Below, in pieces: positions 9,056 through 17,149 of a DNA stretch of 64,000 bases. Source of the DNA: Streptomyces sp. NBC_01454 (GTDB taxonomy: Bacteria; Actinomycetota; Actinomycetes; Streptomycetales; Streptomycetaceae); NCBI RefSeq assembly GCF_036227565.1, contig NZ_CP109460.1, positions 5,828,001-5,892,000 of the forward strand, given 5' to 3'. A model generated the notes under the pieces. The model ran no database searches and was not told where the DNA came from. It was given only the letters and a program-made list of their open reading frames with translations. Positions within the stretch are counted from its first letter, which is position 1. Each line of letters opens with the position of its first letter. A program made the position numbers and the translations under genes.

Positions 9056-9760
9056 CTAGGGATGCTCCCGCGCGGACAGATCGAGCAGTTCGAGCATGGC
9101 CATATAGGCGCCGTCGATGTCCCTGTTCCGTACGGCCTCGACGACCGCGGCATGGGGCGCATGCGGCGGCGCGAGCGCACCGGCCGCGGCGAGCACCTCC
9201 CGGTCGCGCTGGACGAGCACCGGCACGATCACCCGGTGCATCTGCGCGTAGAAGCGGTTGTTCGACGCGACCAGCATGGCCGTGTGGAAGGACGCGTCGG
9301 CGCGTACCAGCATCACCGGGTCGCCGGCGCTCGCGGCCATCGCGCGCAGCGCGGCGTCCAGTGCCGCCAGATCGTCATCGGTACGGCGCTCCGCGGCGAG
9401 CGCGGCCGCCGCGGGCTCGATGGAACGGCGCAGTTCGAGCACGTCGGCGAAGAAGTCGGAGGAGACGCCGGCCGCGAGCTTCCACCGCAGCACGTCCGCG
9501 TCCAGGAGATTCCAGTCCTCCCGCGAGCGCACGAACGTGCCGCGCTTGGTGTCGGTGCCGAGGATCCCTTTGGTGGTCAGCACCTTGATCGCCTCGCGCA
9601 GCACGGTCTGGCTCACCGCCAGCTCCGCCATCACCTCGGGCGCGGCCAGGCTGTCGCCCTCCCGGTAGGTGCCCGTGAGGATCCGCGTGGCGAGTGCCTC
9701 CACCGCCATGGTGTGCACCCCGTGCCCCGCGGCGGAGGTGGCATGCCCGGAACGGCTCAT
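9056..9760 (-). CDS. GntR-family (FadR/FCD) regulator, probable sugar-acid repressor
   Basis: A 234-residue regulator. The N-terminal winged helix is clear (LATRILTGTYREGDSL, then VSQTVLREAIKVLTTKGIL), with the typical wing GTFVRSREDWNLLDADVLRW. The C-terminal half is an all-helical FCD effector domain with Asp/His metal ligands (DASFHTAML). It lies 121 bp upstream of the DgoD-like gene on the same strand. DgoR-type GntR proteins repress galactonate operons and are released by the sugar acid, so this is the likely local repressor. That is context-based; no operator was identified. Confidence 0.88.
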   Translation of the reverse strand: MSRSGHATSAAGHGVHTMAVEALATRILTGTYREGDSLAAPEVMAELAVSQTVLREAIKVLTTKGILGTDTKRGTFVRSREDWNLLDADVLRWKLAAGVSSDFFADVLELRRSIEPAAAALAAERRTDDDLAALDAALRAMAASAGDPVMLVRADASFHTAMLVASNNRFYAQMHRVIVPVLVQRDREVLAAAGALAPPHAPHAAVVEAVRNRDIDGAYMAMLELLDLSAREHP

Positions 9761-9859
9761 CGTGCTGCTCCCTGCTCCGTACTCCCTGCTTCCGCCGCTC
9801 CGCCAACAGCCCCCCGCCCAGCCCGCCGTTACGAGAGGGTGACGCCATCGCGCCCCGGC

Positions 9860-10675
9860 TCAGGTCTTCTTGCCGCCGGTGCCGGTGCCGGAGTCCGCGC
9901 CCCTGCCTCTGCCTCTGCCCCTGCCCCTGCCGGTGTTCCGGCCGCTGGTGCCGGTGTCCTGGCCGCCGGCGAGCGCGTCCGTGCCGGCGGCCGTCCGGCT
10001 GAGCCGTCTGCTCCCACTGGTGCCGGCCCCGAACGAACCGCGTCCCGCATGCGAGGCGCCCTGCATCGAGAGCCGTGCCGCCTGCCGCGCGGCCGTCATG
10101 CCGGAGACGGGTTGCAGCTGTCCGCGGTCGAACCGTTCCGCCTCGTCCGGGTGCCGGGCCCGCCAGTACGGATTGTCGTGCGAGAGGCCGCCGCTGACCC
10201 GTCCGTACATCCCGAAGATCAGCAGCAGCAGCCCCACCAGGAAGCTGAAGAGGACGTTCTGGAGCTGGAAGGCGAGGAAGTTCGCGTCGGTCTGCAGCAG
10301 CGCCAGGTTCACGAACCCGCTCAGCAGGAACAGCCCGCCGAACACGATGTTGAGGGTCGAGGCGAAGTTCCCGCCGATCACCATGCCGAGGACGAGGATC
10401 GCGCCGACCACGATCGACAGCACGCTCAGGGTGCCGTTGGTGTTCAGCCCGGCCACGGTGTCGCCGCCGGTGTCGAAGTAGCCGATGTGGTGCGTCAGTC
10501 CGAGGATGCCGAAGGCGATCAGCACCAGACCCATCAGCCCCGCGCCGATGCGGTAGACCTTGCTGAGCCGGTGGTCCACGGGCAGATGCTCGTCGAGGCG
10601 GGTGTGCCGCGCCTTCGTCCGGTGGAACGGTTGCGTGGGCCCGTGCAGGGAATGGCCAGTAACCCCAGTAGCCAT
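9860..10675 (-). CDS. DUF4383 membrane protein
   Basis: A 271-residue protein. The central part carries about four transmembrane helices (VYRIGAGLMGLVLIAFGILGL, then hydrophobic segments separated by the conserved NxxxxxxG pattern) typical of DUF4383. The cytosolic C-terminal third is Arg/Gly/Ser/Thr-rich and low complexity, ending with an RGRGRGRG run encoded by a hexamer repeat. ATG 10675 (MATGVTGHS) has a strong AAGGAGG site. No function is known for the family; it often sits among stress or membrane genes in Streptomyces. Confidence 0.82.
   Translation of the reverse strand: MATGVTGHSLHGPTQPFHRTKARHTRLDEHLPVDHRLSKVYRIGAGLMGLVLIAFGILGLTHHIGYFDTGGDTVAGLNTNGTLSVLSIVVGAILVLGMVIGGNFASTLNIVFGGLFLLSGFVNLALLQTDANFLAFQLQNVLFSFLVGLLLLIFGMYGRVSGGLSHDNPYWRARHPDEAERFDRGQLQPVSGMTAARQAARLSMQGASHAGRGSFGAGTSGSRRLSRTAAGTDALAGGQDTGTSGRNTGRGRGRGRGRGADSGTGTGGKKT
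9898..9938 (+). repeat. CTGCCY hexamer tandem repeat inside the DUF4383 gene
   Basis: On the plus strand the hexamers CTGCCT and CTGCCC are repeated about six times. On the coding (minus) strand this gives the alternating Arg-Gly run near the C terminus of the DUF4383 protein. It is a length-variable coding microsatellite, not a separate element. Confidence 0.7.
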
Positions 10676-10918
10676 GTCCGGCCTCCTTCGCGCAGGGGTG
10701 CCGCCTGGGCCGTGCCTGTCTCCAGGATCCGCCCACGCGGCACATCGCGCCATCGCGCCCGGACGGGGCGGGCCGTTGCACGTGCCGGAGGAAAGCCGCG
10801 GCAGGCCGTCCTCAGCGCCACCGGGGCGGAGGGCCGCACACCGGGGCCCGCCCGCGTGCCACTGCGCCGGGCCCGGGGCGTGTCCGTCGGGCCGGCCGGG
10901 GCAACCGCGTCCGCCGGG

Positions 10919-12310
10919 TCAGCCGCGTCCGCCGCCGCTCCCCGCCCCGCCTCTGGCGTCCCTGATCTCCTGCACCACCCCGGCCGCCGTCTGCCGGACG
11001 GCCTCGGTCTCCGTCAGGAAGTGCCACCAGTCCGGATGCCGCCCCTCCAGACCCGCGACCGCGCGCTCCAGCCGCGCCACCGCCTCGTCCAGGGGGCCGG
11101 CGTGCCGCGGGTCGGGGGTGCTGCGGCCGGTCATCGCCAGCCGCTGCGCGTCACGGACCGCGAAGCGGGTCCGGTCGATCTCCTTCTGCCGGTCGAACGA
11201 CACCGCATCGAGCCGCTGCAGCCGGTCACCGGCCGCCGACACCGCCTCGTCGGTGGTGTCCAACAGCGCCCGTACGGTCGCCAGCCGGCTCGTGGCATCC
11301 GCCCAGCGCTGTTCCTCACGCGCCTGCTGCGCCTCCCGCAGCGTGGTCTCGGCCTGCCGGACGGACTGCGCGGCCTGCTCCGGCACCTGCTGCAGGTCCT
11401 GCCAGCACGCCGCGCTGTACCGCCGCCGCAGCTCGCTGAGGACCGGGTCGACCTGCCCCGCACGCGTGGTGATCGCCTGCGCCCTGGTCCGCAGCGACAC
11501 CAGCCGCTTGTCGATCTCCGCGGCCCTGCCCGGCAGCCGCTCGGCCTCGGCCCGTACGGCCTCGGCCTCGCGCAGCACCTCGTCGGCCCGCCGGATCGTC
11601 TCCTGGACGCCGTGCTGCCCGGCGCCCTGATTGAGCTTGGTCAGCTCCGGCCCGAGCGCCGCCAGCCGGGCCGCGAGATCATCCGCCCGCAGCCTCTGTG
11701 CACGCACCGCATCCAGCCCGTTGCTCGCCGCCAGCAGCGCCTGCCGGGCCCGCTCCACGGCAGGGGCCAGCCGCGCCAGCTGTGTCTCGGCGGACTGCAG
11801 CAGCGGCCCCAGCCCCTGCGCGAACCGGTCGAGCTCGCCCTTGACGCGGTTCAGCTCCTCCTTGGCCCGCGTCAGATCGGCCCGCGCCCGCGCGATGGTG
11901 GCGCCGTCCAGATCGTCCCGGTCGAGATCGTGTGAGTCGACGGCGGTGATGTAGCCCTGGCTCACCTCGTCGATCCGCCGGCCGAGGCCCTCGTAATCCG
12001 CCGCCGCCTTCCGCGCGGCCGGCGAGCCGTCCGCGGCGGTGATCGCCTCTATGGAGATCCGCAGATCCCGCTGCGCGGTGTCCAGCTCGTAGAACGCCTC
12101 CGCCGCGGCATCCTTCGCGGCCTGCGCATCGGCCCGCTGGCCCTCCCCGCGCCCGAACCAGCGCCGGGTCCCCCCGCCCGCGAACGCCAGCGGCGCCATC
12201 GCCGCCAGCAACGGCAACGGCAGCAGCGCGAGCGCCACCACATCCCGGACACCCCCACGGGCGCGACGGCGTCCTCGCTGCTCATGCGGCTGCGTCTCTG
12301 TCGCCGTCAC
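10919..12310 (-). CDS. membrane-anchored coiled-coil protein, unknown function
   Basis: A protein of about 463 residues. One hydrophobic segment near residues 25-45 (VVALALLPLPLLAAMAPLAFA) is followed by about 400 residues of charged heptad-rich sequence (for example LTRAKEELNRVKGELDRFAQG), which I read as a long extracytoplasmic or cytoplasmic coiled coil. I chose GTG 12310 with GGGAG a few bases upstream; an in-frame ATG 51 bp upstream is the alternative. No enzymatic motif is visible. It resembles conserved Streptomyces proteins of unknown function; it sits just before tRNA-Val on the opposite strand. Confidence 0.75.
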   Translation of the reverse strand: MTATETQPHEQRGRRRARGGVRDVVALALLPLPLLAAMAPLAFAGGGTRRWFGRGEGQRADAQAAKDAAAEAFYELDTAQRDLRISIEAITAADGSPAARKAAADYEGLGRRIDEVSQGYITAVDSHDLDRDDLDGATIARARADLTRAKEELNRVKGELDRFAQGLGPLLQSAETQLARLAPAVERARQALLAASNGLDAVRAQRLRADDLAARLAALGPELTKLNQGAGQHGVQETIRRADEVLREAEAVRAEAERLPGRAAEIDKRLVSLRTRAQAITTRAGQVDPVLSELRRRYSAACWQDLQQVPEQAAQSVRQAETTLREAQQAREEQRWADATSRLATVRALLDTTDEAVSAAGDRLQRLDAVSFDRQKEIDRTRFAVRDAQRLAMTGRSTPDPRHAGPLDEAVARLERAVAGLEGRHPDWWHFLTETEAVRQTAAGVVQEIRDARGGAGSGGGRG

Positions 12311-12450
12311 TTCCCTCTCCCGATCGCATCGCCCCAGGCCGAATGTCATTGTCCCACTCACCGGAAACGAACACCCCGGCCGGTAAGTTCGCCTGCACTC
12401 ACTGGTTTGCGGTTCAGGCCCGAAGGCAAGGTAGTCTGTCGGCTCGGCCG

Positions 12451-12522
12451 GGGCGCATAGCTCAGCGGTAGAGCGCTGCCCTTACAAGGCAGATGTCACA
12501 GGTTCGAATCCTGTTGTGCCCA
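12451..12522 (+). tRNA. tRNA-Val (anticodon TAC)
   Basis: The 72-nt sequence folds as a full cloverleaf: acceptor stem GGGCGCA with TGTGCCC, D-arm GCTCAGCGGTAGAGC, anticodon stem CTGCC/GGCAG with loop CTTACAA (anticodon TAC), variable loop ATGTC, and T-arm ACAGG-TTCGAAT-CCTGT. The discriminator base is A, and CCA is not encoded, as usual in Streptomyces. It reads GTA valine codons, rare in this GC-rich genome. Confidence 0.97.
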
Positions 12523-12539
12523 CAGAGAAATAGCAGGTC

Positions 12540-12576
12540 AGAGGCCCTTCGCAGCGACATGCGGAGGGCCTCTTTC
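12540..12576 (+). terminator. hairpin terminator after tRNA-Val
   Basis: A 14-bp stem (AGAGGCCCTTCGCA with TGCGGAGGGCCTCT, one G-T pair) and a 6-nt loop, followed by TTCTG. It lies 18 bp after the tRNA and is the likely tRNA terminator. Confidence 0.85.
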
Positions 12577-12608
12577 TGTCGGTGCACATGGCGTACATGC
12601 CGGCACTG

Positions 12609-12840
12609 TCAGGCAGCCGCTTCCGGCGCTGATTCCTGCTCCAGCTCGGCGAGCGCCCTGGCTGCCTTGCGGGCCTCGCCCGCTTCTGGCCAGCATGGCC
12701 GTGACCACATGGACGTCGGCGCCGCCGGCAACGGCGAGGGAAGCCGCGGTGTGCCGCAGGGGCGCTGGGGGTGGCTCGCGAGGGTGGCCGAGGAGCAGCC
12801 CCTCTGATGGGCGATCTCGTTGAAGAGCGCTGGCACGTCT
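12609..12840 (-). pseudogene. remnant of a tyrosine integrase next to tRNA-Val
   Basis: On the minus strand, codons from 12780 to about 12690 read PLRHTAASLAVAGGADVHVV and then TAMLARS. This is the C-terminal catalytic block (box II, Leu-Arg-His-Thr) of phage or plasmid tyrosine recombinases, where it normally continues with a YxHxxxD-like segment carrying the tyrosine. Here the frame breaks after the block, a second frame (ARKAARALAELEQES, ending at 12609) looks like a frame-shifted C-terminal tail, and the upstream frame has a stop at about 12895. Integrases of Streptomyces integrative elements commonly sit beside the tRNA they use as attachment site. I therefore read this as the scar of an old integration, non-functional. 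Confidence 0.65.
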
Positions 12841-12909
12841 GACGGATAGCCTGTGTGCCCGCCGCTTCGCGCATGATGCGGCTGTGGTCAGGGCTCACAG
12901 GAGGCTGCA

Positions 12910-13329
12910 GTGGAGCACACTCCCTATGTCTCTCCGGAGAACCATGAGAGCGACCCGGAGGACCAGGCCATCCTGGCGAAGTACCAGGCCATCCCGGCGA
13001 AGTGGGAGCGACCGTGGTGGCAGAGCACCGTGGCCATGATCGTAGGCGGGGCGGTCGCGGGCACCCTGGTCGGAGCGGCGGCAATGTCCGTGATCGGCCC
13101 GGACACAGGCACGTCCAGCGACAGCTCGCACGCTCCGTCGACGTCACCCCGGTCCCAGCAGCCGCAGAGCGTCCAGCCGGCGGGGCTGACCTACCAGCAG
13201 AAGAGCCAGATTCTCTCCACCTTCTGCACTTCATCCCCGATGCGTGGGCCCGCCGGAGACAGCTCGGCGTTCCCGACCTGTATGGCTAGCTACTACGTGA
13301 CGGACCAGGGGATGGTCATGCCGAAGTAA
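12910..13329 (+). CDS. small single-pass membrane protein, unknown
   Basis: A 139-residue protein from GTG 12910 with AGGAGG 4-9 bp upstream. The N-terminal 35 residues are acidic and hydrophilic; one transmembrane helix follows (residues about 38-61, STVAMIVGGAVAGTLVGAAA), then a Ser/Pro-rich linker and a C-terminal region with two cysteines (FCTSSP and FPTCMA) that could form a disulfide outside the cell. I do not recognise a family. Codon use here is less GC-extreme than in flanking genes. Confidence 0.65.
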   Translation: MEHTPYVSPENHESDPEDQAILAKYQAIPAKWERPWWQSTVAMIVGGAVAGTLVGAAAMSVIGPDTGTSSDSSHAPSTSPRSQQPQSVQPAGLTYQQKSQILSTFCTSSPMRGPAGDSSAFPTCMASYYVTDQGMVMPK

Positions 13330-13388
13330 CCGAGTTCCGCGGTGAGCTACTGGCGCTGGACCGGCAAGCTCCGTTCCGCGCCCCCCGT

Positions 13389-14180
13389 CTACCCAGGCGG
13401 CGACAAGACCGCAAGGACCTCGCCCAGTGGTGCCGGTGACGTGGCGAGTTCGCCGACGTAGGGGTAGGCCAGTTCTGTGATGAGGAAGAGGTTGGCGGCT
13501 ACGAGGATGCTGACTGCGGCGACCATTCCGTAGTGGATCCGGGGTTGCTGGGAGTCGAAGACGACGGAGAAGCCGAGGACCAGGCCGCTGTTCAGGAAGA
13601 TCACCAGCCACAGGGCCAAGGGCGGGCCGGTGTTGGTGCGTGCCTGGAGCAGGCGTTGGGCTCGTGCGGCGGTCAGGTCTCTCAGGGACGCGAGTGAGCT
13701 GGCAAGGAAGGCGCGTTGGGCGTCGTTGCGCGGCTTGATGCTCTCGTAGGTGGCGTGCAGGCGGTTGAGGGCGTTTTCGGCTCCGGGCGTGGTGCCGCCT
13801 TCCGAGGCGTGGGGCCACTCGGCCGTCGCCGCGCGTCCGTACGCCAGGAGGTTCTGCCGGATCTGTGCGGCCTCGGGTTCGCCGAACGCCTCGACGCTTC
13901 TGGCCAGCTGCACCGCCGCGGCGCCCTCGGTCCGGGTCGTCTGGTCGGCGGCGCTGACCTGGCCCCAGAGAGCGAGGACCATGAAGCCGATGAGGAAGCC
14001 GTAGACCAGACCGACAACGGGATAGATGAACTGGGCGACCTCGTTGCGGCCGCCCTGCCGGAGGTGGGGGAAGCGGTGCCGGACGAGGGCCTGGACGACC
14101 GCTGTGCCGCCGGTGATCACGACGATGAGCCCGGTCAGCAGCAACCAGGGCGGAAGGTTGCTCACGAGCCAACGGGCCAC
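13389..14180 (-). CDS. DUF4239 membrane protein
   Basis: A 263-residue protein from GTG 14180 with AGGAG upstream. Two transmembrane helices near the N terminus (LPPWLLLTGLIVVITGGTAVV and a second with PVVGLVYGFLIGFMVLALWG) and two near the C terminus (LALWLVIFLNSGLVLGFSVVF, MVAAVSILVAANLFLITEL) flank a soluble helical middle section; this layout and the QTTRTEGAAAVQLARSVEAF segment fit DUF4239 (bestrophin-like) proteins. Function is not known. It is divergent from the kinase gene that follows, which starts 230 bp away. Confidence 0.8.
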   Translation of the reverse strand: MARWLVSNLPPWLLLTGLIVVITGGTAVVQALVRHRFPHLRQGGRNEVAQFIYPVVGLVYGFLIGFMVLALWGQVSAADQTTRTEGAAAVQLARSVEAFGEPEAAQIRQNLLAYGRAATAEWPHASEGGTTPGAENALNRLHATYESIKPRNDAQRAFLASSLASLRDLTAARAQRLLQARTNTGPPLALWLVIFLNSGLVLGFSVVFDSQQPRIHYGMVAAVSILVAANLFLITELAYPYVGELATSPAPLGEVLAVLSPPG

Positions 14181-14410
14181 TGTTCCACGCTCCTGACGTA
14201 CCCCACACCCACCACCGGCGCGGTGGCCAACGAACGCGCCGGGCTGCGGACACGCCCCTTCGTCTCTTCGGCGGGGGCCGCCGGTATGTCCGGTTCGGCC
14301 GGGGAGTCGGGGCCGGTCGGCGGTGTGGAGTGGTCGGCCGGTGCGGCCGTGGGAGGGCGCGGGGCCTTGGGTAGAGTGCGCCGCGCGTACCACGTCGGGG
14401 GGAGCGAGCG

Positions 14411-15787
14411 ATGCCACAGCCACTGGGTGCCGAAGACCCTGCGGTGGTCGGTCCGTACCGGTTGACGGCCCGGCTCGGGGCCGGCGGCATGGGGCAGGTG
14501 TATCTGGGCGAGTCCGCTTCGGGGCGGCGGGTCGCCGTGAAGCTCGTACGGGCCGAGATCGCCGCGGACCCCGGCTTCCGCAGGCGGTTCCGGCGGGAGG
14601 TCGAGCTGGCGATGAAGGCCGGCGGCTTCTGGACCGCTCCCGTGGTGGACGCCGACCCGGACGCGCCGACGCCCTGGGTGGCCAGTCAGTACGTGCCGGG
14701 GCCCTCGCTGGCGGAGCAGGTGGCGGCGCACGGGCCGCTGGACGAGGCGGCGTTGCGGCAGCTGGCCGCGGGACTGGCCGAGGCGCTGCAGGCGTTCCAC
14801 CGCACCGGGCTGGTGCACCGCGATCTGAAGCCGTCCAATGTGCTGCTGCTCGACGACGGGCCGCGGGTCATCGACTTCGGGATCTCCAAGGCCCTGGAGG
14901 ACGACAGCGGTACGGCGCTGACGGTGACGGGCACGGTGCTGGGCACCCCCGCCTATATGTCCCCCGAGCAGGCCGTGGGCCGGGAGGTGGGGGAGGCGTC
15001 GGACATCTTCTCGCTCGGGTCGGTGCTGACGTTCGCGGCCACGGGGCGGGGGCCGTTCGGGGACGGGCCGACGCATGCGCTGCTCTTCCGCGTGGTGCAC
15101 GAGCCGCCGGTGCTGAGCGAGGTGGCGCCGGGGGTACGGCCGTTGATCGAGGCATGTCTGGCCAAGGAGCCGGCGCAACGGCCCCGGGCGGCGGACCTCG
15201 CGGCCATGGCACTGGGGACGGTGGGGAGGGGAGAGGCTCCGGGCACGGTCGATGCCGCAGGTTCTGTCGATGTCGCAGGGCCGGCGGAAGCCCCGGGACA
15301 GGCGGAAGCGCCGGGGCCGGTGGGTGGGCCGGGAGGGACCGTGCTCGCTTCCGGTGCAACTGCCGGGCCCGGTGTGGCGGAGGCCGTGACGGCCTCCGCC
15401 GCGGGACCGCGGCCGCGGGCCCGGGCGACGGGGGTGGGCGTGCCGACCGCCCGGAAGAGTAGTGCCGCACCGCGGGCGGGCGGGCCGCCGGTCGGGCGGG
15501 GCGCGATGCTGGGGTTCCGGGCCGCGGCCTACGCCAGCGGTGTGCTGACCCTGCTGACGTATGTGATCGTGCTGGGCCGTGCGGTGGGGACGGAGCTGGC
15601 CGTCATCCCTGTGCTCAACGGATTCCTCCTGATCCTGTACGTGCTCGCCGCTTTGTTTCTTTCCTCCCGACTCAAGGCGTCCACCGGGACGAAGATCCTG
15701 GTGGTGCTGGCGGCCTGGCTTCCGCTGGGTACGTTCCTGGCCGAGCGGAAGCTGACCCGCATGGTCCGGGCGGCGGCCGCCGGGTAG
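14411..15787 (+). CDS. PknB-type serine/threonine protein kinase
   Basis: A 458-residue kinase. The catalytic domain (about residues 14-270) has the glycine loop GAGGMG, the ATP Lys in VAVK, the catalytic loop HRDLKPSN, DFG, and the APE-equivalent MSPEQA with GTPAY. An Ala/Pro/Gly-rich linker (about 275-365) leads to a C-terminal part with about three hydrophobic segments (for example VLTLLTYVIVLG, NGFLLILYVLAALFL), so it is membrane bound with no extracellular PASTA sensor. The ATG is preceded by GGGGGAG. Substrates are not evident. Confidence 0.92.
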   Translation: MPQPLGAEDPAVVGPYRLTARLGAGGMGQVYLGESASGRRVAVKLVRAEIAADPGFRRRFRREVELAMKAGGFWTAPVVDADPDAPTPWVASQYVPGPSLAEQVAAHGPLDEAALRQLAAGLAEALQAFHRTGLVHRDLKPSNVLLLDDGPRVIDFGISKALEDDSGTALTVTGTVLGTPAYMSPEQAVGREVGEASDIFSLGSVLTFAATGRGPFGDGPTHALLFRVVHEPPVLSEVAPGVRPLIEACLAKEPAQRPRAADLAAMALGTVGRGEAPGTVDAAGSVDVAGPAEAPGQAEAPGPVGGPGGTVLASGATAGPGVAEAVTASAAGPRPRARATGVGVPTARKSSAAPRAGGPPVGRGAMLGFRAAAYASGVLTLLTYVIVLGRAVGTELAVIPVLNGFLLILYVLAALFLSSRLKASTGTKILVVLAAWLPLGTFLAERKLTRMVRAAAAG

Positions 15788-15824
15788 CTTCCGCGAGGCG
15801 GGGCCGGGGCCTTACCCGTGGTTC

Positions 15825-16724
15825 CTAGACCTCGATCTCCGAAAGCCGGTGGATCAGGTACTGGGCGAAGGCGTCCACGACGGCCGGGAGTTGACGGCCG
15901 GCCATGGCCTGGATCTGGAGGGTGCGCAGATGCATTTCCGGGTTGCGGATGGCGATGGCCTTCAGCCCCTGGTTGCGCAGCCGTTCGTGCACGGTGATGT
16001 GGCCGATCAGCGAAACGGCATTCGCCTCTTTGACGAAGGTGGACAGCGCGCTGGAGCTGGAGCTGATCAGCAGGGGTTCGAAGCTGATGCCCTCGATCGA
16101 GCAGCAGAGGTCGAAGAGGCGGCGGTTGGTGGTGCCTTCCTCGGTGAGGGCGACCGGATAGGGCAGCAGCTCGTGCAGATGGATTTCGTCCCGCTGCGCG
16201 AGCGGGTGATCGGACCTGACCATGGCCTGGATCGGGGCCCGTTGGGCATGGATGACGTGGACGTCGGGAGCGGGCGCGAGGCTGAAGGTGACCGCCAGAT
16301 CGGCCGAACCGTCATGGACCATTTGCGTGGCCAATGACGGGCTCACCACCGGGAGTTGAAAGGTGGCGCCCGGATTTTCCTTGCGGAATGCGGCCATGGC
16401 GTGCGGCAGGAATTCCTGCGCGGCACCCTGTGAACTCGCCACCCGGACGGTGCTGCCCAGCCGGCCGCGGCCGCGGATCTCCGCGAGGACCTGATCGGTT
16501 TCCAGGGCGGCCCTGCGTGCATAGGCCGCCAAAAGGGCACCGGCCTCACTGGGTACCATTCCGCGCGGCCGACGCTCGAAGAGTGGGACGCCGATTTCCT
16601 GCTCAAGCTTGCCGATTTGTCTGCTGATGGCCGAGCCCGCCACCAGGAGTCGCCTGGATGCCTCATTGACCGAGCCGGTGCGAACCACCTCGAGGAAGTA
16701 CTCAAGTGCCGGGCTGTTCAGCAT
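15825..16724 (-). CDS. LysR-family transcriptional regulator
   Basis: A 299-residue LTTR. The N-terminal helix-turn-helix (ALEYFLEVVRTGSVNEASRRL..SAISRQIGKLEQEIGVPLFERR) is standard, and the rest is a periplasmic-binding-like effector domain. ATG 16724 gives the usual LTTR length. The gene is divergent from the MHS transporter/M20 peptidase operon (start 17150), the classical position for the activator or repressor of that operon. The likely effector is the transported compound. Confidence 0.9.
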   Translation of the reverse strand: MLNSPALEYFLEVVRTGSVNEASRRLLVAGSAISRQIGKLEQEIGVPLFERRPRGMVPSEAGALLAAYARRAALETDQVLAEIRGRGRLGSTVRVASSQGAAQEFLPHAMAAFRKENPGATFQLPVVSPSLATQMVHDGSADLAVTFSLAPAPDVHVIHAQRAPIQAMVRSDHPLAQRDEIHLHELLPYPVALTEEGTTNRRLFDLCCSIEGISFEPLLISSSSSALSTFVKEANAVSLIGHITVHERLRNQGLKAIAIRNPEMHLRTLQIQAMAGRQLPAVVDAFAQYLIHRLSEIEV

Positions 16725-17149
16725 GCCGTCAGCATAGAAAGCTATTGCTCTGCGGGCAACGATTCGTTCAATGAATTGCGAATTCGCGAATATGCGGACG
16801 CCTGCGTCCCCGGGCGGCCGCGTGCACCTGCCCTCGGCCCTGTCCGTCCGGTACGGCGCCGTGGCGCACCGCGCCGGGATCACCCGCTGGGATCACCCGC
16901 CGGGCGCACCTCCCGGCGGCCTGAGCGGCATTCCCGAGGTGGTGCCCAGGCCGGCGCTGTTGCCCATGCGGCGCTGTTGCCCATTCGGCAACCAGGTGTT
17001 CTAAAAGTTGCGATTGTGCGAACGATCGGTGGGCTCTAGCGTCTTCGCTCAACGAGCCCGCGAGGCCCCTTTTTCTCGGCTCCGGCTCACCCGTCGGCGT
17101 TTTCACCCTGCGCGACAGTTCGCCTGCTCGATTCGAGGGAGTAACACTC
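16725..17149. promoter_or_regulatory. divergent intergenic region between LysR and MHS transporter genes
   Basis: 425 bp without a gene. A perfect palindrome GCGAATTCGC lies at 16778-16787 inside a longer near-palindrome (ATTGCGAATTCGCGAAT), and related TTGCGA and TGCGAA half sites occur near 17007-17020. These are candidate binding sites for the LysR regulator. AT content rises around them, as expected for a control region. Confidence 0.45.

Noticed and set aside
12493..12807. Plus-strand frame starting inside tRNA-Val
   Set aside because: The first residues (SQVRILLCPQ) are the usual translation of a tRNA 3' end; not a gene.
12482..13234. Minus-strand frame ending in GTTGFEPVTSAL
   Set aside because: This peptide is the common antisense translation of a tRNA T-arm; only the short integrase-like block in another frame is meaningful.
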